Positions 13,901-25,990 of a stretch of 64,000 nucleotides of DNA are shown here, piece by piece. This DNA is from Actinostola sp. cb2023. Its lineage: Eukaryota > Cnidaria > Anthozoa > Actiniaria > Actinostolidae. The first letter of the stretch is position 1. Each line of letters starts with the position of its first letter. The notes under the pieces were generated by a model. It saw nothing but the letters and a program-made list of their open reading frames with translations. It made no database searches and was not told where the DNA came from. A program made the position numbers and the translations under genes. Where the stretch lies: contig JAUJYZ010001371.1 in the NCBI GenBank assembly GCA_033675265.1, forward strand, positions 225,001-289,000. The letters are read 5' to 3'.

Positions 13901-16900
13901 TATCATTACATGTAATAGATTAAAGTGTATCGCACACAAAGGTTTATGTACATAGTGATAGACAAACACCTTTCACACCATTCTACATTCAATACTTACT
14001 GGATCTTCATCAAGAGACTTGCGGCAGAGAACTTAACATAAACAAATAAAGTATAACATTAAAACTGGTTAAACTTTATACTGTCAGTATGATTCAAGAA
14101 TATAAAGTGAATAAAGATAGCGAAACTACATGCAAATATAGTTTAGAGTAGTATTATACACAATGTAACTAGTACCTTCAGCTTGCATGAGCTTGTTCTT
14201 TGCTGTCTTATAATCATTATTTGCAAGAGACAAACATGCAGCATTGTAGCATAACTCATAGGTGTCTTCACGCAGGCCGCTCTCAGTCTATGTATAAAAA
14301 CATGTGCAAATCCAATGGATGATATTCCAGGCACCCTCAAGAAACAACTTGGTCCATGAAATAATGAAATTTGCTGCCTACTTGGTATCCTTCATAACTC
14401 TCTGTCACTTTAATCCCCTCGGCATCCCTCGGCAGTAGACTATTCATGTAACATCCCCCCTGGGCAGTAGACTATTCATGTAATGTCCCCCCTGGGCAAT
14501 AGATTATTCATGTAATGTCCCCCATGGGTAGTAGACTATTCATGTAATGTCCCCCCTGGACAGTAGACTATTCATATAACATCCCCCCTGGGCAATAGAC
14601 TATTCATGTAATGTCTCCCCTGGGCAATAGACTATTCATATAACATCCCCCCTGGGCAGTAGACTATTCATGTAATGTCCCCCCTGGGCAATAGACTATT
14701 CATGTAATGTCCCCCCTGGACAGTAGACTATTCATATAACATCCCCCCTGGGCAGTAGACTATTCATGTAATGTCCCCCCTGGGCAATACTATTCATGTA
14801 ATGTCCCCCCTGGGTAGTAGACTATTCATGTAATGTCCCCCATGGGTAGTAGACTATTCATGTAATGTCCCCCCTGGACAGTAGACTATTCATGTAACAT
14901 CTCCCCTGGACAGTAGATTATTCATGTAACATCTCCCCTGGATAGTAGATTATTCATGTAACATCCCCCCTGGGCAGTAGATTATTCATGTAACATCTCC
15001 CCTGGATAGTAGATTATTCATGCAACACCCCCCATGGACAGTAGACTATTCATGTAACATCTCCCCTGGATAGTAGATTATTCATGCAACATCCCCCCTG
15101 GACAGTAGACTATTCATGTAACATCTCCCCTGGATAGTAGATTATTCATGTAACACCCCCCATGGACAGTAGACTATTCATGTAACATCTCCCCTGGATA
15201 GTAGATTATTCATGCAACATCCCCCCTGGGCAGTAGACTATTCATGTAACATCCCCCCTGGGCAGTAGATTATTCATGCAACATCTCCCCTGGACAGTAG
15301 ATTATTCATGCAACATCTCCCCCTGGGCAGTAGATTATTCATGCAACATCCCCCCTGGGCAGTAGATTATTCATGCAACATCTCCCCCTGGGCAATAGAC
15401 TATTCATATAATGTCCCCCCTGGGTAGTAGACTATTCATGTAACATCCCCCCTGGACAGTAGATCAAACTATTCATGTAACATCCCCCCTGGGTAGTAGA
15501 CTATTCATATAATGTCCCCCCTGGGCAATAGACTATTCATATAATGTCCCCCCTGGGTAGTAGACTATTCATGTAACATCCCCCATGGACAGTAGATCAG
15601 ACTATTCATGTAGCATCCCCCCTGGGCAGTAGACTATTCATGTAATGTCCCCCCTGGGCAATAGATTATTCATGTAATGTCCCCCATGGGTAGTAGACTA
15701 TTCATGTAATGTCCCCCCTGGACAGTAGACTATTCATGTAATGTCCCCCTGGGTAGTAGACTATTCATGTAACATCCCCCATGGACAGTAGATCAGACTA
15801 TTCATGTAATATCCCCCCTGGACAGTAGACTATTCATGTAATGTCCCCCCTGGGCAATAGATTATTCATGTAACATCCCCCATGGACAGTAGATCAGACT
15901 ATTCATGTAATATCCCCCCTGGGCAGTAGATTATTCATGCAACATCCCCCCTGGGCAGTAGATTATTCATGCAACATCTCCCCTGGGCAGTAGATCAGAC
16001 TATTCATGTAATATCCCCCCTGGGCAGTAGATTATTCATGCAACATCCCCCCTGGACAGTAGACTATTCATGTAACATCTCCCCTGGATAGTAGATTATT
16101 CATGTAACATCTCCCCTGGATAGTAGATTATTCATGTAACATCTCCCCCTGGGCAGTAGACTATTCATGTAATGTCCCCCATGGGTAGTAGACTATTCAT
16201 GTAATGTCCCCCCTGGACAGTAGACTATCCATGCAATGTCCCCCCTGGGCAATAGATTATATATGTAATGTCCCCCATGGATAGTAGACTATTCATGTAA
16301 CATCTCCCCTGGATAGTAGATTATTCATGTAACATCTCCCCCTGGGCAGTAGACTATTCATGTAATGTCCCCCATGGGTAGTAGACTATTCATGTAATGT
16401 CCCCCCTGGACAGTAGACTATCCATGCAATGTCCCCCCTGGGCAATAGATTATATATGTAATGTCCCCCATGGGTAGTAGACTATTCATGTAACATCCCT
16501 CCTGGACAGTAGACTATTCATGTAATGTCCCCCCTGGGCAGTAGACTATTCATGTAATGTCCCCCCTGGGCAATAGATTATTCATGTAATGTCCCCCATG
16601 GGTAGTAGACTATTCATGTAATGTCCCCCCTGGACAGTAGACTATTCATGTAACATCCCCCCTGGACAGTAGATCAGACTATTCATGTAACATCCCCCAT
16701 GGACAGTAGATCAGACTATTCATGTAATATCCCCCCTGGACAGTAGACTATTCATGTAACATCCCTCCTGGACAGTAGACTATTCATGTAATGTCCCCCC
16801 TGGGCAGTAGACTATTCATGTAACATCCCCCATGGACAGTAGATCAGACTATTCATGTAATATCCCCCCTGGACAGTAGACTATTCATGTAATGTCCCCC

Positions 16901-19900
16901 CTGGACAGTAGACTATTCATGTAATGTCCCCCCTGGACAGTAGACTATTCATGTAATGTCCCCCCTGGGTAGTAGACTATTCATGTAATGTCCCCCATGG
17001 ACAGTAGACTATTCATGTAATGTCCCCCCTGGGTAGTAGACTATTCATATAATGTCCCCCCTGGGTAGTAGACTATTCATGTAACATCCCCCATGGACAG
17101 TAGATCAGACTATTCATGTAATATCCCCCTGGACAGTAGACTATTCATGTAATGTCCTCCCTGGACAGTAGACTATTCATGTAATGTCCCCCCTGGGCAG
17201 TAGACTATTCATGTAACATCCCCCCTGGACAGTAGATCAGACTATTCATGTAATATCCCCCTGGACAGTAGACTATTCATGTAATGTCCCCCCTGGACAG
17301 TAGACTATTCATGTAATGTCCCCCCCTGGGTAGTAGACTATTCATGTAACATCCCCCCTGGACAGTAGACTATTCATGTAATGTCCCCCCCTGGGTAGTA
17401 GACTATTCATGTAATGTCCCCCCTGGACAGTAGACTATTCATGTAACATCCCCCATGGACAGTAGACTATTCATGTAATGTCCCCCCCTGGGTAGTAGAC
17501 TATTCATGTAACATCCCCCCTGGACAGTAGACTATTCATGTAATGTCCCCCCCTGGGTAGTAGACTATTCATGTAATGTCCCCCCTGGACAGTAGACTAT
17601 TCATGTAACACCCCCCCCTGGGTAGTAGACTATTCATATAACATCCCCCCTGGGCAATACTATTCATGTAATGTCCCCCCTGGGTAGTAGACTATTCATG
17701 TAATGTCCCCCATGGGCAGTAGACTATTCATGTAATGTCCCCCCTGGGCAATACTATTCATGTAATGTCCCCCCTGGGTAGTAGACTATTCATGTAATGT
17801 CCCCCATGGGTAGTAGACTATTCATGTAATGTCCCCCCTGGACAGTAGACTATTCATATAATGTCCCCCCTGGGCAATAGACTATTCATATAATGTCCCC
17901 CCTGGGTAGTAGACTATTCATGTAACATCCCCCATGGACAGTAGATCAGACTATTCATGTAGCATCCCCCCTGGGCAGTAGACTATTCATGTAATGTCCC
18001 CCCTGGGCAATAGATTATTCATGTAATGTCCCCCATGGGTAGTAGACTATTCATGTAATGTCCCCCCTGGACAGTAGACTATTCATGTAATGTCCCCCTG
18101 GGTAGTAGACTATTCATGTAACATCCCCCATGGACAGTAGATCAGACTATTCATGTAATATCCCCCCTGGACAGTAGACTATTCATGTAACATCCCTCCT
18201 GGACAGTAGACTATTCATGTAACATCCCTCCTGGACAGTAGACTATTCATGTAATGTCCCCCCTGGGCAGTAGACTATTCATGTAATGTCCCCCTGGGCA
18301 ATAGATTATTCATGTAATGTCCCCCATGGGTAGTAGACTATTCATGTAATGTCCCCCCTGGACAGTAGACTATTCATGTAACATCCCCCCTGGACAGTAG
18401 ATCAGACTATTCATGTAACATCCCCCATGGACAGTAGATCAGACTATTCATGTAATATCCCCCCTGGACAGTAGACTATTCATGTAACATCCCTCCTGGA
18501 CAGTAGACTATTCATGTAATGTCCCCCCTGGGCAGTAGACTATTCATGTAACATCCCCCATGGACAGTAGATCAGACTATTCATGTAATATCCCCCCTGG
18601 ACAGTAGACTATTCATGTAATGTCCCCCCTGGACAGTAGACTATTCATGTAATGTCCTCCCTGGACAGTAGACTATTCATGTAATGTCCCCCCTGGGCAG
18701 TAGACTATTCATGTAACATCCCCCCTGGACAGTAGATCAGACTATTCATGTAATATCCCCCTGGACAGTAGACTATTCATGTAATGTCCCCCCTGGACAG
18801 TAGACTATTCATGTAATGTCCCCCCCTGGGTAGTAGACTATTCATGTAACATCCCCCCTGGACAGTAGACTATTCATGTAATGTCCCCCCCTGGGGTAGT
18901 AGACTATTCATGTAATGTCCCCCCTGGACAGTAGACTATTCATGTAACATCCCCCATGGACAGTAGACTATTCATGTAATGTCCCCCCCTGGGTAGTAGA
19001 CTATTCATGTAACATCCCCCCTGGACAGTAGACTATTCATGTAATGTCCCCCCCTGGGTAGTAGACTATTCATGTAATGTCCCCCCTGGACAGTAGACTA
19101 TTCATGTAACATCCCCCATGGACAGTAGACTATTCATGTAACACCCCCCCTGGGTAGTAGACTATTCATGTTATGTCCCCCCTGGGTAGTAGACTATCCA
19201 TGTAATGTCCCCCCTGGACAGTAGACTATTCATGTAACACCCCCCTGGGCAATAGACTATTTATGTAATGTCCCCCCCTGGGTAGTAGACTATTCATGTA
19301 ATGTCCCCCCTGGGCAGTAGACTATTCTGGCTGTATAGTGTTCTCCTTCAGTTTTCACAGTAAAAATGGGCAACTGCACACAGTTTCCTCTATTTTCTCC
19401 TTGTAACTTTGATAGTTGGTATCTGTGACAGCATGTTACACATATTCAAGCAAAATCGTGTGTGAGGCGAGCTCAATGCCGCAGTCTATTGTCTTTTGCT
19501 ATCGTTCTTACGTGGAACGTTACATATTAATGAGGTCCTTTTGAGGCATTATAGTATAGTTATAGTAGTTTTTAGCATTTTTATAGTTTACATATTTTGT
19601 ATATTATATATCATATATTTATTTTCTTTTTGAGTTTTTGTTAGGGCCACAAGTTTATCAGTTACTTCTATACTGTCACGTGTTACCCTCTTTAAATAAA
19701 GTCTTACTTACTTACTTACTTACTATCCCATATTTTTATAGTATATAATATTGGATCTTTATTTTATTTATTTATTAGTGTTGCTAGTTTTGTAAGAGCA
19801 TAGAGACAATAGTATTATGCTTCCAATACTTATTATTATTATTATTATTATTATTTAGCCGCCACCATTCAATGTAATGTTGGATCTTCTCACCAGTTTT

Positions 19901-22140
19901 GTTTTCCCCCACTGACTGGATGCAGCAGCCACAGCTGATAAGTTAGTTTCTCGTTCATCTTCATAATCATCCTACAACATAACCACATGTACATGTAAGT
20001 ATTCTATGTTTTTGAAATATTGTAACGAAACATCAGACATTAAAATATTTAAAAAGAAAGCAAGCCAAAGTTAGTAACATATCATCATCATAAATTAGCA
20101 CTATTATTATTAGAATATACAGTCAATGTCATTAACGTTGTCCAGCTAAAAAGAGATTAACACTACAGTAAATGTCACGTGTCTCATTCTATATTCGTTT
20201 TGCATACATGGAATCTTAATTTCAAAAGCATAAATCACCTCTGCCTGTGAAAACGGGCATTGTTAAAATTATTTTCTCACACTGAGGTGATTTATGCTTT
20301 TGAAATTATTAAAATTCCACGCGTGCAAAACGAATATAGAATGAGACACGTGACATTTACTGTAGTGTTAATCTCTTTTTAGCTGGACAACGTTAATGAC
20401 ATTGACTGTATTGTTTTTTTATACATTTTAAATGACTGAAAATAATAATAATAAATAATTTATTTATTAGAAAATATAGATAATAATATTAATAATAATT
20501 TATTCTTTACCTGGGAATTTTTAATCAAATCTTTGTAGATAACCCTGCACTTGTCATACTCTCCAAGACGATAATACTAAAAATTGAAAATATATAAATA
20601 AATAATAATAATAAATAACCTTGCAGCCATTGTTGTGTAGGCATTTATGTTTACAGCAGTCTTGCAGCATCGTAAACAGCATTATTAGATTAATTAGCAT
20701 AATTAGCAGTACTGCTAAGTAGTATTTCAAAGCCTTGAATTCGGACTAGACGGGGGTTTCTAATCCAAGGTGAAGCCGAGGACTGGAAAGCCTGTCTAGT
20801 CAGAATTCAAGGCTTTGGAACGACTTTTCATACTCATTAATTATCACATGCAATGGCCTAAAGGCAATAAATAAAGAGTTCCAAGATTTTAGCCCGGAAA
20901 AGCAAGAATTTGAGTCTTTGCATATGCTCTGCTCATGCGCAGAGTCGAGGACATCGTATCCCACATGTGTTGGACTCTTGAGTAGCATGGAGTAGAGCCT
21001 GCTTTCAGATTAAAGCGAATTCGGACAGAGTGGTATTACCTCTACTCTGTTCAAGGTCCCAATGATTGTTATATGAGGGATAAGAACTCATGTACAGTCA
21101 TCAGAAACGATTACCGGTAGTTCTAATATTGTCCCTATACAGTATCTCATACAACACGGCCGCTCATTATTATTATATTTTTGCTATTCACAGAATCAGT
21201 TAAAATCTGTCTGAGTCCCTGAGGAATCGACCTTGACCTTCGGGATACTACTACTGAACAAACTGAACATTTCGTCTGATAGAGTCGTTTTCGTATGAGT
21301 GGGAAGTAGTTACGGTACGATTCGTGCCGTGACCGTATCGCGCCATCATCATGCCGTATCCAAGCATTCTGATTGGTTGAGCAATGATTTTGCGTGCTGT
21401 GATTGGTTGAATACAATGTCTTCGATTCCGTACCGTAACTCCGTACCGTAGGCTTCCCCACTCATACGAAAACGACTCTAATATAGCAAAAGGTTTGTTA
21501 CTGTACCACTTGAGCAGTAAGTTCCTTTTCTCGTTGTCCTTGGTCAGGGACATCATTGAGGATTTGCAGTGCTTCATCAGTTTTGTTTAGTCGATAAAGA
21601 CAATATGCCTTTTCAAATGGCAATTCTTTAATCCTGAATAAACCAAAGAAAGGTTCATTAAGTAACTGAGCGCGAACGACTTCATAAAATACAGCCATCT
21701 ATAAATGTTCTAATCACAATTCACATGTAATAAATGTAAGTTGAAAATTGTATATTTATACATGTATTTCAAGAGTTTTGTGCTCGAGAAAATGGCTTGT
21801 CTCGCAAATGTAAGTCACTCTTTTACTCCATTCTATGTAATTTCGTTGTGGCTGTCTTACCCTTTCTTGGATCCAGAGTTAATCACTTCAAAAGCCTCCC
21901 GAAAACATGACTGTTGAATCAGACAGACAACTTTACAATGGAAGGCATCAGAGTCCTTAGGATCTTCCTGTAAAACTAACCAAATATGACAAGATATTAA
22001 CGTAAATCTACCACATATATAACATGAATAATGTATTTACTTTTGTTAGCGATTTTCTGTGCCTTAGAGTAGCTCCCTTCTTTGCGAAGTCTCTCTAATT
22101 CGGTGAACAACTGTGGTATCGAAGGTGACGTGGCCGCCAT
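1496..22140 (-). CDS. SRP72: Signal recognition particle subunit SRP72, exons 1-16 (3' end outside window)
   Basis: SRP72 is the TPR-rich cytosolic subunit that, with SRP68, assembles on SRP RNA for co-translational targeting to the ER. Exons (minus, in coding order): 22041-22140, 21861-21975, 21507-21633, 20511-20576, 19894-19971, 14176-14287, 14000-14031, 13852-13895, 13389-13469, 13088-13145, 12822-12953, 12334-12462, 11158-11230, 7729-7793, 2180-2275, 1496-1605. All junctions are GT-AG and all phases agree, giving about 472 codons. Matches to vertebrate SRP72 run in order, including HCKVVCLIQ, FEKAYC.YRL, NLSAV.AA, ELCYN.AC, FDSKKK and SALVT. The start is MAATSPSIPQLF. The C-terminal RNA-binding third is off the left edge. 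Introns total about 19 kb, mostly minisatellite and MITEs. The donor of exon 12 lies inside a 42-bp repeat, so the exon end is ambiguous. Confidence 0.95.
1675..1920. repeat. Poly-G tract and (AATC)n microsatellite
   Basis: A run of about 20 G with one A break lies near 1675-1697. A CTAT-type microsatellite lies near 1755-1775. About nine AATC tetranucleotides lie at roughly 1881-1920. All are inside the SRP72 intron between 1606 and 2179; I see no gene in the rest of that intron. Confidence 0.85.
2326..7428. repeat. 49-bp minisatellite, about 104 copies
   Basis: A 5.1-kb array of a 49-bp unit containing ATTACACTATAAGTACATAC and CAATCCTCTTTAAAT fills the SRP72 intron between exons 2180-2275 and 7729-7793. 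Copies are nearly identical. The main variation is one alternating position (AAATGAAC versus AAATAAAC), plus rarer ACATACAG/ACATAAAG changes and single-base indels. It has no open frame. Bases 7429-7728 after it hold no recognisable feature. Confidence 0.97.
7850..11110. repeat. Mixed 19/21-bp minisatellite
   Basis: The array is built of GGTGTCTGTCTTAGAAA cores joined by four spacers: ACA (19-bp unit) and ACTTA, ACTGA or AGTGA (21-bp units). From about 9420 to 10870 the order degrades: units are truncated and carry pieces such as CCTTGAGCAT, TTTTGATGGCT and TTATCA that belong to the 42-bp SRP72 array starting at 11437. It lies in the SRP72 intron 7794-11157. A dispersed relative of the unit is seen at about 62366. 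Confidence 0.93.
11422..12360 (-). repeat. SRP72: 42-bp in-frame minisatellite across an SRP72 splice donor, 22 copies plus a partial
   Basis: On the minus strand each 42-bp unit reads [YH]DKAIK[MT]LKVTIEQ, and 22 full units stay in frame without a stop. The first nine residues match the end of the SRP72 TPR segment, and every unit contains the junction CTCAAG|GTAACT. The next exon (11158-11230, GAATATGCC...) joins in phase after the AAG. So the unit is 27 bp of exon 12 plus 15 bp of intron, amplified together. Both strands are open in more than one frame because the unit is a multiple of three. Variation is mainly Tyr/His (TAT/CAT or CAC). Confidence 0.93.
13278..13390. repeat. 54-bp tandem duplication containing the donor of SRP72 exon 9
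   Basis: The last bases of exon 9 (13389-13469), its GTAAGT donor and the following intron bases are repeated twice more at about 13278-13388, each copy ending in a run of ACATGTACATGTATATAATA. Each copy keeps a consensus donor. The authentic one is the most upstream on the minus strand, at 13388/13389. Confidence 0.85.
14430..19330. repeat. 32-bp minisatellite with higher-order structure, about 150 copies
   Basis: A 4.9-kb array of a 32-bp unit (GTAGACTATTCATGTAA followed by TGTCCCCCCTGG or close variants) fills the SRP72 intron 14288-19893. Variants include ACATC/ATGTC, CCCCATGG/CCCCCTGG, and a 5-bp insertion giving GTAGATCAGAC. Blocks of the same variant order recur (compare 15600-15800 with 17950-18140, and 16750-16870 with 18480-18600), so segments of many units have been duplicated. 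Confidence 0.95.
20118..20410. mobile_element. 293-bp palindromic fold-back element
   Basis: The ends are TACAGTCAATGTCATTAACG and its reverse complement. The two arms, about 125 bp each, are nearly perfect inverted copies separated by a short spacer near 20240-20280. It sits in an SRP72 intron, codes for nothing, and resembles a MITE or fold-back element with TA at its ends. Confidence 0.85.
20729..20816. mobile_element. Hairpin MITE-like inverted repeat
   Basis: AAAGCCTTGAATTCGGACTA at the left end is matched by its near-perfect reverse complement at 20794-20816, with about 40 bp between them. It lies in the SRP72 intron between exons 20511-20576 and 21507-21633. Confidence 0.7.
21280..21480. 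mobile_element. MITE with 24-bp terminal inverted repeats
   Basis: TAGAGTCGTTTTCGTATGAG at the left end is exactly inverted at the right end (21457-21480), with TA at both borders. The 200-bp interior is non-coding and contains short GGTACGG / CCGTACC inverted motifs. It lies inside an SRP72 intron. Confidence 0.85.
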
Positions 22141-22372
22141 CTTGAACAAACTGAGCCAACGATGCAAACGATCAGCTGAAACACTCGTTAAAAACACAGG
22201 GATCCCAAGAGATCATACGCGATAACATACGCAAACGGGGAATTCCCAGGAGAAAGTGAAAGTGATAGAACACGCCGTTATATCATCGCTTTGTCTCGCG
22301 TAATTCCACGAAAACTCTCGCCGCTGATCTAACGCTTTGTTGTATCAACTGATCGACTGACTGGAACGTAAA
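22141..22372. promoter_or_regulatory. Divergent promoter region, SRP72 / deaminase copy A
   Basis: The 232 bp between the two divergent start codons must hold both 5' UTRs and probably a shared promoter. It contains GAAAGTGAAAGTGA near 22254, similar to an interferon-response-type GAAA repeat, but no clear TATA box. The shared-promoter role is inferred from position only. Confidence 0.5.
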
Positions 22373-24561
22373 ATGGACGCAAATAACGCGAGACCCGAAG
22401 CCGAAGGCCACCATGAGCCACATCGCATTCTAAAACCTGATCTGTTTATGGCCGTGGCCTTGTGGATGGAGCGTTCGCCATTAGCTGAACGTCCAAGTGA
22501 TTATCTTCGTTCTTCATCAGGATCGCCGAGTAAGTATTTATACCATGTGCTCGCAATGAATGAACAACTCTTTTGTCGTGTTCACATTATGGTGTATATT
22601 TCACTTTCTTTCTGCAGTCATTAATAAATCTGGCGCTGTTGTCGTGCTACCGAACGACCGAGCATTGTCCGTAGATTGCAGCCAAGATGGAGTACACGCA
22701 GCAGTCAGTGCGCTTAACAAGTTTGGACAAGAACGAGTGAAAGGATGCCAAGTGTATCTCTCTAGACGACCGTGTTCGTTCTGTGCCAAACTGCTTGTAC
22801 AATGCGAAGTGTCTAAGGTGTTCTATCTGCCAATAGAACCAGAATGTAACGATCCAGATGATGCACTTAGAGTAGATTCCATGTTTTTGGTAATTTTCAT
22901 GGAATTTTTGTTTACTACTGATTAACTAATGTTTAAAATGTGATAGATGGCCATGTACATGCAGGGCCGTACGCAGCACAGGGGGGGGGGGGGGGGGGGG
23001 GGGCAGTTGACTCCCCCCCCCCCCCCATAGCAAGGCGAAAAAGATACCAAAAGGTACTGAGAACTGTAGTATTTTTAGTTATTTTTTTGCTGTTAAATAC
23101 GTACTGCCCCCCCCCCCCCCCCCCCCTTGAATTTTGGGTTATGTACAGCCCTGATATGTACTGGGATAAGTCTTCCCACACGTTTATTACCTGAGGGGGG
23201 GGGGGGGGGGGCAACTCCGATGTGAAAGGAGTGGGGATGATCGTTGTCTATTCTATGGGTGTAAATTATGGTTTTTGGTATCACTTAGGGTGTTCACAGT
23301 GGAACGCCAATATTTTTTAGCCATCAAGGTATCATTTAGGGTTTTAAGCCACACCCAGATTGGTCTCCTTTAAGGGTTTCAATCAAATTTTCCGATGATC
23401 ACCCTCACCCCTTTCACATGGGAGTCCCCCTGCTAGGGAAGGAGTTGGGAAAGGAACGAGACGTTATGATGATGGTGGTGGTGGTGGTGGTGGTGATGAT
23501 TATAGTGAAAATGTTGTTGATGATGATGCCACCTTCATCACCACCGTCAGTGTCACCACGTCATCTGCATACATTACCAAACTCTACACTGGCGGAGGCA
23601 TGGAGTTATTATTGTGTGATTCATCCTACAGACTTCCAACACTGGCTTGTCAATCAAGGTTCCCAAAATCGATGCAAGAATCTTCCAAGATCACAGGCAT
23701 TCTCCATACAGGTCACAGTCTCCACAGCCAGGTGCAGAACAAGAGTTTTTGAGGGGACTATTGCATGAATACTGGAATGATGAGTGGGTAGGAAAAGCAA
23801 AAGATGAGCTCAGATGGCAAGCATTTGATGACTTGAAGGCTCAAATCACTGTGGACATTCACAGTCTCATGAAGTGGATCGCCCACACTACAGTACTTGA
23901 TGTCCCTGATGACATCCGCTTTGTTGAAATTAATCCTTATGGATTAAATCTGAAAGATGAAAATCAGCCAACTGAAGTCATGGATGCCAGTGCCATTGTT
24001 ACAGCCAATGGCGCGCAGTCTCCCATCCAACAAGAAGTTGTAACACGACTGAAAGATTACTCTCCAAATCCAAGTGACGAGGAGTGGCAAAAGCTTGCAC
24101 TCCACATGAGCAGACTAGCTCAAATGCTCTCCCAAAGGAGCGATGATCCCACTAGAGGGGTGGGGTGTGTACTGATGTTGCACAATGAAATAGTAGCCAT
24201 TGGTTGGAATGGGTTCCTTGCCAAGGCATTGTATGGGGAATTCCCAAGAGCTTCCGACACAGATGAAGCAAGAGAGAAAAAGGAGCCATACGTAATCCAT
24301 GCCGAGCAGAACGCCCTACTGACAAGAAACAAGCGCAACCTGAAAGACAAATCCCCAGTGCTTTTCATTAATGAAGTCCCATGCGTACAATGCATACTTA
24401 TGCTTCTACAAGCTGGCGTCAAAGATTTTGTCATTCCCAAGATTAATGCAAGTCGTGAAAATCTCAAGTACGCACATGACAAGAAGATTACATGCTATGG
24501 ATCAAAGAGTGCTCCAACAGTTAATGCATCAAGTGTCGCTAGACGACAACTACCCTTCTAG
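22373..24561 (+). CDS. CDADC1-like two-domain cytidine/dCMP deaminase, copy A
   Basis: Exons 22373-22529, 22618-22889 and 23632-24561 give 452 residues with consistent GT-AG phases. The N-terminal segment KPDLFMAVALWMER matches vertebrate CDADC1. The first deaminase-fold domain keeps the zinc Cys pair (RRPCSFC) but has HAA where active enzymes have HAE, so it is probably non-catalytic, as in CDADC1. The second domain keeps HAEQNALL and PCVQC, the full zinc and proton-relay set, so this copy should be an active deaminase. Family knowledge points to a free deoxycytidine nucleotide substrate; that is inference here. The gene is divergent from SRP72, with 232 bp between the start codons. It shows patchwise near-identity with copy B at 56024-57744. 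Confidence 0.9.
22962..23153. mobile_element. MITE with poly-G/poly-C blocks in intron 2 of deaminase A
   Basis: The left end CAGGGCCGTACGCAGC and right end TGTACAGCCCTG are imperfect inverted repeats. Long G and C homopolymers lie inside (22981-23003, 23017-23028 and 23107-23126). It is non-coding. Confidence 0.65.
23194..23430. mobile_element. Second G-rich MITE in intron 2 of deaminase A
   Basis: The left end is a G run followed by CAACTCCGATGTGAAAGGAG. The right end (23395-23430) is its imperfect inverse, containing CCCTTTCACATGGGAGTCCC. A GGT/GAT microsatellite follows at about 23466-23525. No coding sequence is seen. Confidence 0.7.
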
Positions 24562-25004
24562 ACAAGGCCTTCAAAACCACTTCCTTGGAGACCCAGGGGT
24601 GTGTTGGTGTGTCAGAAGAGAAGACTTGCGAGGAGGAGGGTAGGGAGAAGGAAACGGTAACCACGCCTCCCCCATCATTATCCTCCTACCCACTGCATAC
24701 TCCTGAATTTCCAAGGATACCAAAAAAAAATTGACCAAGAAATGATATTAAAAAAATAGTACTCTATTTTAGCATATTGTTTTCTGTACTTGTTACGATC
24801 AATTTAATAGTGTGTGTTGTTGTTTTGCAATGCGATAACCTTTCAACTCTCTTGCAAATGACATCATTGAATGATGTCACGGAATAAGGTTGTGTACTGT
24901 GTAATATTGCAGTATGAAAAGGTAAATTATTGTAAATCAAACGAACTGGAAAAACGTAATATTCATTTTCTCATTTGATTTATTCTTAATGTAACATGAG
25001 TACT

Positions 25005-25010
25005 AATAAA
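25005..25010 (+). other. Poly(A) signal for deaminase copy A
   Basis: AATAAA lies 444 bp after the stop codon of copy A, in an AT-rich 3' UTR. It is the first canonical signal after the gene. Confidence 0.5.
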
Positions 25011-25914
25011 TCACGGTAAACAAATTTGTTGAAATATTTTTGTTTTTATATCACTAAGGGACCGGTCATTATTAATGTAGGGGGGGTGGGAGGGAGAATT
25101 GTTTTCTCGGAAGATAAAGTTTGCCAAGCCCCCCCCCCTTAAGGCACGAAAATGGCAAGCAGCCCCCCCTCTCATAATTCACATTTTAGTGATGACCCCC
25201 CCTCTCTCCCCGTACCCCCTCCCATGATTCTCTGGGGAAGCACCTTTGTGATTAAAGTATGAGATATGACACAATTTTTTTTATTTCATTTTATAACTTA
25301 GATTAGTGATGGAAATAATAATATCACAAATAATGTTTGATTAAATTATTGCTTTTAGAGATATTTGTGAAAAACATGTTGCGAAGTGTGACGTCACGTT
25401 GTTTGATAGCACCCTGGTTTCATTGAAATCATGGCAAATATCGATCGCTTTTTGTGCTAGAAAACGAAAAGAACAACAAACAATTTGAAGTAGATTAAAA
25501 GTACAGATATAATACTTTAAACAGCAAAAAAGTTAGCAGCTTTACCTGTTTATGTTTTTGTCTTATGGTCGGACAAAAGTAGGACTATTTTGGTTATTTT
25601 TGAGGCTCTTCAAACAAAGTGACGTCATAACGGCTGATGTATTTTTCGAAAATATCTTTCAAAGCAATCATTTCACAGAAAATTGATTATGTTTTCTTTG
25701 ATACTACCAATAATCTGCATAATTGAGGCCAATAAAATGTTTCATGTCATATGCACTTTAATTGAATTAGGTGTATATCTGAATTGTAAAAACAAACAAA
25801 CAAAGACACGTTTATAGAGAAAAACGAATCGAGAGAAAAACGAGTCTTACATTAGATGCCTGCGGAGGAGGCTACGAGTATCCAAAGCATCCTAAATGTT
25901 TCATAATAATATAG
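25011..25914. other. Intergenic, with an isolated G/C-rich transposon end
   Basis: GGGACCGGTCATTATTAATG at 25060-25079, followed by G- and C-rich blocks up to about 25220, recurs in inverse orientation at 55381-55407. This suggests a shared MITE family end. The rest is AT-rich and non-coding. Confidence 0.55.
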
Positions 25915-25990
25915 ACAGGAGCCCATTACTAGGAGCCTCCCTCTAGTAATAGGTTCATACGACATCATTTGCACAAATTGGGCTATTTTT
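25915..25990. repeat. Left member of a 7.9-kb-spaced inverted repeat
   Basis: About 75 bp beginning ACAGGAGCCCATTACTAGGA are present in inverse orientation, with several mismatches, at 33723-33801. The pair brackets the Rep-like gene, the palindromic transposon and the Tc1 copy. They may be the ends of one large element or two copies of a MITE. Bases 25991-26938 hold no recognisable gene. Confidence 0.7.

Noticed and set aside
1..19330. CRISPR-like direct repeats
   Set aside because: The arrays are head-to-tail units without unique spacers, in spliced animal introns, with no cas genes.
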